In this document: positions 13,988 to 18,359 of the stretch, piece by piece
How the letters are laid out: the number at the start of each line of letters is the position of its first letter
Numbering within the stretch: the first letter of the stretch is position 1
Assembly: GCA_001017865.1 (NCBI GenBank)
Contig: LATQ01000231.1
Coordinates: 1 to 18,359, forward strand
Source: Rhodococcus sp. IITR03
GTDB taxonomy: Bacteria > Actinomycetota > Actinomycetes > Mycobacteriales > Mycobacteriaceae
Direction: 5' to 3'
DNA: 18,359 nucleotides
The notes under the pieces: generated by a model
Databases searched by the model: none
What the model saw: only the letters and a program-made list of their open reading frames with translations
Told to the model about the DNA's origin: nothing
Translations under genes and position numbers: made by a program

Positions 13988-14317
13988 TCACCGAGGCGAA
14001 TACATGATGATGGCGACGCCGGCGAGGCACACGAGCGCGCCCGCGACATCCCACTGGTCCGGCCGGAAGCCGTCCATCACCATGCCCCACACCAGGGAAC
14101 CCGCCACGAACACACCGCCGTACGCGGCGAGGATGCGACCGAAGTTCGCGTCGGGCTGGAGTGTGGCGACGAAACCGTAAGCGCCGAGAGCGATCACGCC
14201 CAGCCCCATCCAGATCCAGCCGCGGTGTTCGCGCACGCCCTGCCACACCAGCCACGCACCACCGATCTCGAACAGGGCGGCAACGGCGAACAGCAGCAAC
14301 GACTTCAGCACGGTCAC
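13988..14317 (-). CDS. ynfA: YnfA/UPF0060 family membrane protein
   Basis: The 109-residue protein has four membrane helices and the YnfA signatures: [19 protein letters not shown] in the first half, [19 protein letters not shown] in the middle, and [14 protein letters not shown] later. YnfA proteins are small inner-membrane proteins related to SMR-type transporters; the E. coli member has been linked to drug efflux. The GTG at 14317 gives MTVLKS, which fits the family start; GTG at 14311 is possible. It starts 11 bp after the six-TM partner 1 stop, so it is the last gene of the signalling operon. Confidence 0.9.
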   Translation of the reverse strand: MTVLKSLLLFAVAALFEIGGAWLVWQGVREHRGWIWMGLGVIALGAYGFVATLQPDANFGRILAAYGGVFVAGSLVWGMVMDGFRPDQWDVAGALVCLAGVAIIMYSPR

Positions 14318-14328
14318 GGAAGGTGACT

Positions 14329-15346
14329 CTAGCCCTGCGGCGCCTTGCCCAGTTCGATGCGGCGCACGGAGTCCCCCCGCACGAGGATCGTCACGAGGGC
14401 CCGGCGTCCCGGGGGCAGGACCCGTACCGTGACGGAACCGTGTGACACCGAGTCGAGTTCGTCGGCGACCGCACGTCGGAGGCGCGCCTGCTCGTCCGGG
14501 GGCATCACCGTCCAGGCCGTGATCGTCGAGCATCACCACGTCCACGCCTCTCGTCGAGCGCGGCGTCGGCCGCCTCGACGACCTGGGGGATCCTGCAGGG
14601 CCGGTGCTCGAAGCCCGTCCGCAGACCGTGCTCGAGCAGCACACCGGCGCGTTCGCTCCCCCGCCTCGAGTACCTCCCGGTCGCGATGCGTTCGAGGAGG
14701 GGCCGGGCCAGGGAGTCGAGCCGGTCGAGTTGCGCGTCGCGTTCCTCGAGCGCTGCAGCCGAGGCGGCCTGTTCGGCGCTGCGCTGCAACGACATCGCAC
14801 GCAGCAGTAGATGGATCCGGCGAGTGGTCGCAGGGTGAAGGCGAAGAAGGTGGACATGAGGACCGGGGCGGCGTTGACGAGCGACAGCGACAGGCCGGGG
14901 CCGATCCCCTGTCCGGTGGCGTAGGTCCAGAAGGTCGCGGTCGCGATCATGCAGGCCAACCCGATCCACGCCGCGAGGGTGCGTCCGCGCACGCACATGA
15001 AGGTGAAGACGACCGTGGACATCCCGAGCGGCCAGGTCGCGATGCCTCCCGGGGAGGGCACCGGCAGCACCGAGAAGACGAGCGCCGACGAGACCGTCCC
15101 GGTGGCGGCGAGCAGGATCGTCGCCGGCATCGGCAGCGGGTCGCCTGGGACGGTGATGAGGGTGAACGCCGCGAACGTGCACACGAGCACGGCGAGGGCG
15201 GGAGGCCAGCTCGCGGACGTGTGCTCCGCGCCGAATGCCGCCAGCACGAGGCAGACCAGGGCGTAGAGGCTCACGAGTACACGTGCGGCCGTGGTGCGCA
15301 TCCCCAGCAGGTCGCGCACGTCGCGGGTCGATTCGGTGGTCGTCAC
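14329..15346 (-). CDS. Six-TM partner protein 1, degenerate kinase-like (frame broken about three times)
   Basis: GTG at 15346 overlaps the histidine kinase 1 stop as GTGA. Six hydrophobic segments follow, from [18 protein letters not shown] to a [16 protein letters not shown] helix. Breaks near 14815, 14555 and 14510 divide the cytoplasmic part: a helical [20 protein letters not shown] segment, then [13 protein letters not shown], then [20 protein letters not shown] and a [15 protein letters not shown] end. This layout recalls a sensor kinase whose helical and ATPase-like regions have lost the phospho-accepting His and ATP motifs. It is a clear paralogue of the gene at 16965-17984, with nearly identical span. 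Confidence 0.7.
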
Positions 15347-16569
15347 GGTGCGCGACGCTCGGCCGGATCGCACCAGAACAACGTCACCGTCGTACCTCCG
15401 GGGCCGGAGGTGATCTGCGAGTCGCCTCCGGCCAGGCCGCGCATGCGTCCGTGGATGCTCGCGCGGATGCCCATCCGGTAGGGATCGACCTGGGCGGGGT
15501 CGAATCCGTGGCCGTCGTCGCGGACGACCACCCGGACCGATCCGGGTCCGAGGTCGACGTGCACGGCCCGCTGTGTGCCCGGGCCGGCGTGGCGGACACT
15601 GTTCCGCACGGCCTCGGCCAGTGCGGCTCCGACCGCCTGATCACGTCGGCCGGGTAGTACGGCCCGGCATCGGCACTCGTCGCGGTCGTGAACTCGACGT
15701 CCTCGTCCACCTCGGAGGCCGCCGAACGGAACTGGGCCGCCACCCGGTCGGCGTCGAAGCTGCTCTCGGTGTCGTCGCCGCGCCGCAGGGAGTCGAACAT
15801 CTCCAGCGCACGACGGGCCTGGGCTGCGACGGGGCCGTCGGATGCGCCGCGACCCGAGGCGAGCAGGGTGGACATCACCTGGTCGTGGACGAGCGCGTCG
15901 AACCGCTCGCGTTCGACCGTCCTGGCCGCGCGCCGCGACAACGGATCGCTCGGTGGCCGCGACGGTGGAATCGAGGACGTCGCCCGTGCGGAAGGCGACG
16001 ATCGCCGCAGCGGCGAAGACCCCGCAGAACATGAGTGCGAACGCGAGTTCCGGGACGAAGCGGTACCCCGTCGTGGTGTTCACCAGCAGATAGTTGGTGG
16101 CCTGCACGACGAACACCACCACCGTGAGGTAGGCGAGCGCCGTCCGCGGCCGCCACGCTGCCGCGGCGGACAGTCCTGCCACTCCGGGGAAGAGCGCCTG
16201 CCAGGCCGTGTTCGTGGAAACCTCACCCGTCCAGGCCGGGAACCACAGGACCGCCACGACCAGGAAGGCGACGGCGTTGGCGGCTGCGAGTCGCCCGATC
16301 CACCGGACATCGCTCAGGAAGGTCGCCACCCCGAGCGCAATCCCGGTGCCGAAGATCGCGAGCAGTGCCGTCGGCAACCACCACCATGCCGTGAGGTGGG
16401 CCTGCGACACCGCTGTGGGGACGACGAACAGCAGGTAGAACACATAGCCCGCGCTGATGAACCGGCCGAAGACCCGGTGGATCCGGTCGGCCGCGCTCGT
16501 CGGATCCGTCGTGTGTCCACCCTGTGTGGTGCAGGCCGACGGGTCACAGCTCGTCGATGGAGACCACAC
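15343..16569 (-). CDS. Sensor histidine kinase 1 (frame broken at least twice)
   Basis: About six membrane helices ([18 protein letters not shown] to [18 protein letters not shown]) lead to a HisKA_3-like segment, [18 protein letters not shown], where the His is the likely phospho-acceptor. Frames change near 15940 and 15645. The ATPase domain has the N box [10 protein letters not shown], the G1 box DDGHGFDP and the G2 region [14 protein letters not shown] 16569 is the only start in the membrane-region frame and overlaps LuxR by 26 bp. GTG 16547 overlaps the LuxR stop as GTGA but would need a further lost base. The stop overlaps the partner's GTG. The kinase is expected to work with that partner and the LuxR protein. 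Confidence 0.82.
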   Translation of the reverse strand: MWSPSTSCDPSACTTQGGHTTDPTSAADRIHRVFGRFISAGYVFYLLFVVPTAVSQAHLTAWWWLPTALLAIFGTGIALGVATFLSDVRWIGRLAAANAVAFLVVAVLWFPAWTGEVSTNTAWQALFPGVAGLSAAAAWRPRTALAYLTVVVFVVQATNYLLVNTTTGYRFVPELAFALMFCGVFAAAAIVAFRTGDVLDSTVAATERSVVAARGQDGRTRAVRRARPRPGDVHPARLGSRRIRRPRRSPGPSCAGDVRLPAARRRHREQLRRRPGGGPVPFGGLRGGRGRRVHDRDECRCRAVLPGRRDQAVGAALAEAVRNSVRHAGPGTQRAVHVDLGPGSVRVVVRDDGHGFDPAQVDPYRMGIRASIHGRMRGLAGGDSQITSGPGGTTVTLFWCDPAERRAP

Positions 16570-16816
16570 CGTCCTGCAGAGCGCGGGCGAGCAGTGCCGT
16601 CTTCGTGGTCGCCGTACGCCCGACGCGGGCGTACTTCTCGCGGATGCGGACGATGTGGGTGCTGACCGTTGCTGCAGTGACGAACAGGCTCGCAGCCGCC
16701 TCGGACTTGGACTCGCAGAGCAGCCAGGCCCGCAGGATCTCGATCTCGCGAGCCGAGAGTGCGGGCTTCTGAGGCGCAGGCTTCTGTGCCGGGGAATGTT
16801 CGAGCATCGTCGTCAT
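16544..16816 (-). CDS. LuxR-type HTH regulator without receiver domain
   Basis: The 90-residue protein is almost entirely a LuxR C-terminal HTH: PALSAREIEILRAWLL, then SKSEAAASLFVTAATVSTHI as the helix-turn-helix, RIREKYARVGR and TKTALLARAL. There is no receiver domain and so no phosphorylatable Asp from a standard response regulator. It is flanked by kinase/partner pairs on both sides, so it is the natural output protein, but how the kinases signal to it is not evident. The ATG at 16816 is preceded by TAGGGACG. The frame is intact. Confidence 0.88.
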   Translation of the reverse strand: MTTMLEHSPAQKPAPQKPALSAREIEILRAWLLCESKSEAAASLFVTAATVSTHIVRIREKYARVGRTATTKTALLARALQDGVVSIDEL

Positions 16817-16964
16817 AGCGCGTCCCTACCGAGATGAATACATGGGATCGAACCGAGTCCCCCGACGAACTCCGTTTCGAGTGCCTACAACGTAACGGTT
16901 GAAACCGACAACTACCCAGACAGATTTTTCTCTGCCCAAGAAAATATGGGCATCGGTGTTTCGC
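16817..16964 (-). promoter_or_regulatory. AT-richer intergenic region with dyad, probable luxR promoter
   Basis: This gap separates partner 2 from luxR and is visibly AT-richer than its surroundings. It contains CGGTT-GA-AACCG (16896-16907), a 5-2-5 dyad that could bind a LuxR dimer. On the minus strand a TTGTCG box lies beside it, with no clear -10. It suggests that luxR - kinase 1 - partner 1 - ynfA has its own, possibly autoregulated, promoter. Confidence 0.42.
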
Positions 16965-17984
16965 CTAATTACCGGTGCGCCGGCCGTCGTGCCCGATCTC
17001 GATTCGGCGCACATCCTCGCCCTTCACAAGCATCGTCACCATCGCCGCGCGGGCCGGCGGCAACACACGCACGGTCACCGACCCTTCGCTCACCGAATCG
17101 AGCGCGTCCACCACCTCCCGGTAGACGGCGCGCCGGACCTCGGGAGATGCCGAGTCCATGGCGTGGTCGTCGAGCATGACGATCTCGACGCCGCGCCTGC
17201 GGGCCGCAGCGGCAGCCCGGTCGACCTCGGGTACCTGGAGTACGGGCGCACGCAGACCGTCGCGCAGTCGTGCCTCGACGAGTCCGCACTCGATCCGTTC
17301 GTTCTCGTCGAGGGGTTCGCCCGAGACGATCCGCTTGAGCAACGGCCGCGCCGACGCATCGAGCTGCCGAGACGAGCGTCGCGTTCCTCCAGGCCGCGGC
17401 AGCTGCGGACTCCGCTGCGATCCGCTGCATCGACCGGGCGCGCAGCAGGTAGATCGACCGCGCCAGGGGGCGGATCGTGTAGGCGCAGACGGTGCCCATG
17501 AGCACCGGTCCGGCACTCGTGATCGTCAGGCCGAGCCCGTAGCCCATCCCTGGGCCCGTGAGATGCGACCACAGCGCGGCGACGACGAGCATGAGGAGCA
17601 TCCCGCACCAGGCGAACGCCGTGCGTCCCCGCACGCACATGAACACGAGGATCGTCGTGGACATCCCGAACGGCCACAGCTCGATGGGGTGCGGTGCCGG
17701 ATCGGCGGGCACCACCCACAGCACCGACGCCGACGCGATCGCGCCCGAGAACGTCATCGCCAGTGCGGGTCGCACCGGTAGTGGGTCCCCCTCGACCACG
17801 ACGAGCGCGTAGGCGGCGGCCACACACACGATCACAGCGATCGCGACGGGCCAGCGGACCTCGGCACGGGGCGCGGTGTTCATGGCGAGCACCACGCAGG
17901 TCACCGCGTACAGGACGGCGAAGGCCGCGCGGGCCGGCTGTGCATCCGCAGCAGATCGGAGACGGTCGAGTTCGCAGTGTTCAT
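16965..17984 (-). CDS. Six-TM partner protein 2, degenerate kinase-like (frame broken about three times)
   Basis: ATG at 17984 overlaps the histidine kinase 2 stop as ATGA. The start MNTANSTVSDLLRM parallels partner 1. A break near 17930 leads into AFAVLYAVTCVVLAMNTAPR, and six membrane helices follow. Two shifts close to 17375-17400 pass through LEERDARL to LDASARPLLKRIVSG. The C-terminal part carries [33 protein letters not shown] and a VTMLVKGEDVRRIEIG end. Alignment with partner 1 by eye is collinear throughout. No phospho-accepting His or ATP-binding boxes are seen, so it is probably a sensory subunit or pseudokinase. Confidence 0.7.
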
Positions 17985-18359
17985 GCGGCCGGATCCCGCC
18001 AGTACAACAACACCCGGGTCCCGGCCCCCGGCGCGGACTGCACGACCGCCCGTCCACCGGACAGTCGGCGCATACGTCCGCGGATGCTCACTTCGAGACC
18101 GAGCCGGTGCGGGTCGACGGCGTCGGGTTCAAAACCTCTGCCGTCGTCCACGACCTGCACGGAGATCCATCTCGGTGCCACGTCGACCTCGACCGTGCGG
18201 GACGCGTCCTTACCCGCGTGCCGCACGCTGTTGCGTACCGCCTCGGCGAGGGCAGCGGCGGTCGCGCGTGCGGGTTCGGGTGGGAACGCAACGTCGCCGG
18301 ATCCCGGGGCGACACGGCCGGTGAAGACGACGTCCTCGTCGGCCTCGGTCGCCGCCGAT
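17981..18359 (-). CDS. Sensor histidine kinase 2, C-terminal part (cut by window end)
   Basis: Only the ATPase domain end is in the window, in one unbroken frame from the right edge. It has EADEDVVF, the N box [13 protein letters not shown], the G1 box DDGRGFEP, the conserved RLGLEVSIRGRMRRLSGG and a GAGTRVLLYWRDP end. It aligns with histidine kinase 1 almost position by position (for example [18 protein letters not shown] there). The stop overlaps the partner 2 ATG as ATGA. The membrane part and the His segment should lie just beyond the window. Confidence 0.85.
   Translation of the reverse strand, partial: SAATEADEDVVFTGRVAPGSGDVAFPPEPARATAAALAEAVRNSVRHAGKDASRTVEVDVAPRWISVQVVDDGRGFEPDAVDPHRLGLEVSIRGRMRRLSGGRAVVQSAPGAGTRVLLYWRDPAA

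Noticed and set aside
14345..15481. Plus-strand open frame of 378 codons opposite partner 1
   Set aside because: Arg/Gly/His-rich shadow of the minus-strand membrane protein, with no motif or ribosome-binding site.
1..18359. CRISPR array or insertion sequence
   Set aside because: No regularly spaced repeat series and no transposase-like gene were seen; the only tandem repeat has two copies.

Overview
The window is GC-rich actinobacterial DNA. A WhiB-family regulator, GTG starts, stop/start overlaps and several Mycobacteriales-type proteins point to Rhodococcus or a close relative; the genus is inferred. It has two parts joined at a tRNA 3'-end remnant near 10090-10113.

Left part (1 to ~10113): an integrated mobile element, transcribed almost entirely on the minus strand. 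From the junction leftward it holds a tyrosine integrase; a divergence-free control region with a TTGACA box and a possible 15-codon leader peptide; an excisionase-like HTH protein; a zinc-binding small protein; an unknown protein; a RecA-like AAA replication ATPase; a WhiB-like regulator; three small proteins, one with an HTH; an unknown ~263-residue protein; an HNH endonuclease; a P27-type terminase small subunit; a 54-residue protein; a 47-residue protein; and an ADP-ribosyltransferase-like/kinase-like fusion ending at a very strong terminator. From xis to the HTH gene each stop codon overlaps the next start as ATGA. Beyond the terminator are a lower-GC DUF3800 cargo gene, a hairpin-rich non-coding stretch of about 840 bp and a small plus-strand gene. 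No large terminase, portal, capsid or tail gene is visible, so the element resembles a phage satellite (PICI-like) more than a full prophage. Its left end is outside the window, so this is an inference.

Right part (~10114 to 18359): chromosomal genes. They are a secreted TTHB210/DUF5602-like protein, a VOC (glyoxalase-fold) protein divergent from a DeoR/WYL regulator with a dyad between them, an amidohydrolase, a small secreted protein, and a minus-strand signalling cluster. That cluster is histidine kinase 2 - six-TM partner 2 - LuxR HTH protein without a receiver domain - histidine kinase 1 - six-TM partner 1 - YnfA. The kinase/partner pair is a tandem duplication.

Many genes on both sides are broken by frameshifts, almost all equivalent to one lost base. 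In the genes with one or two breaks the total length becomes a whole number of codons when the lost bases are put back. This points to residual deletion errors in the sequence rather than true decay, so interrupted genes are given here as single CDS spans with the breaks described.
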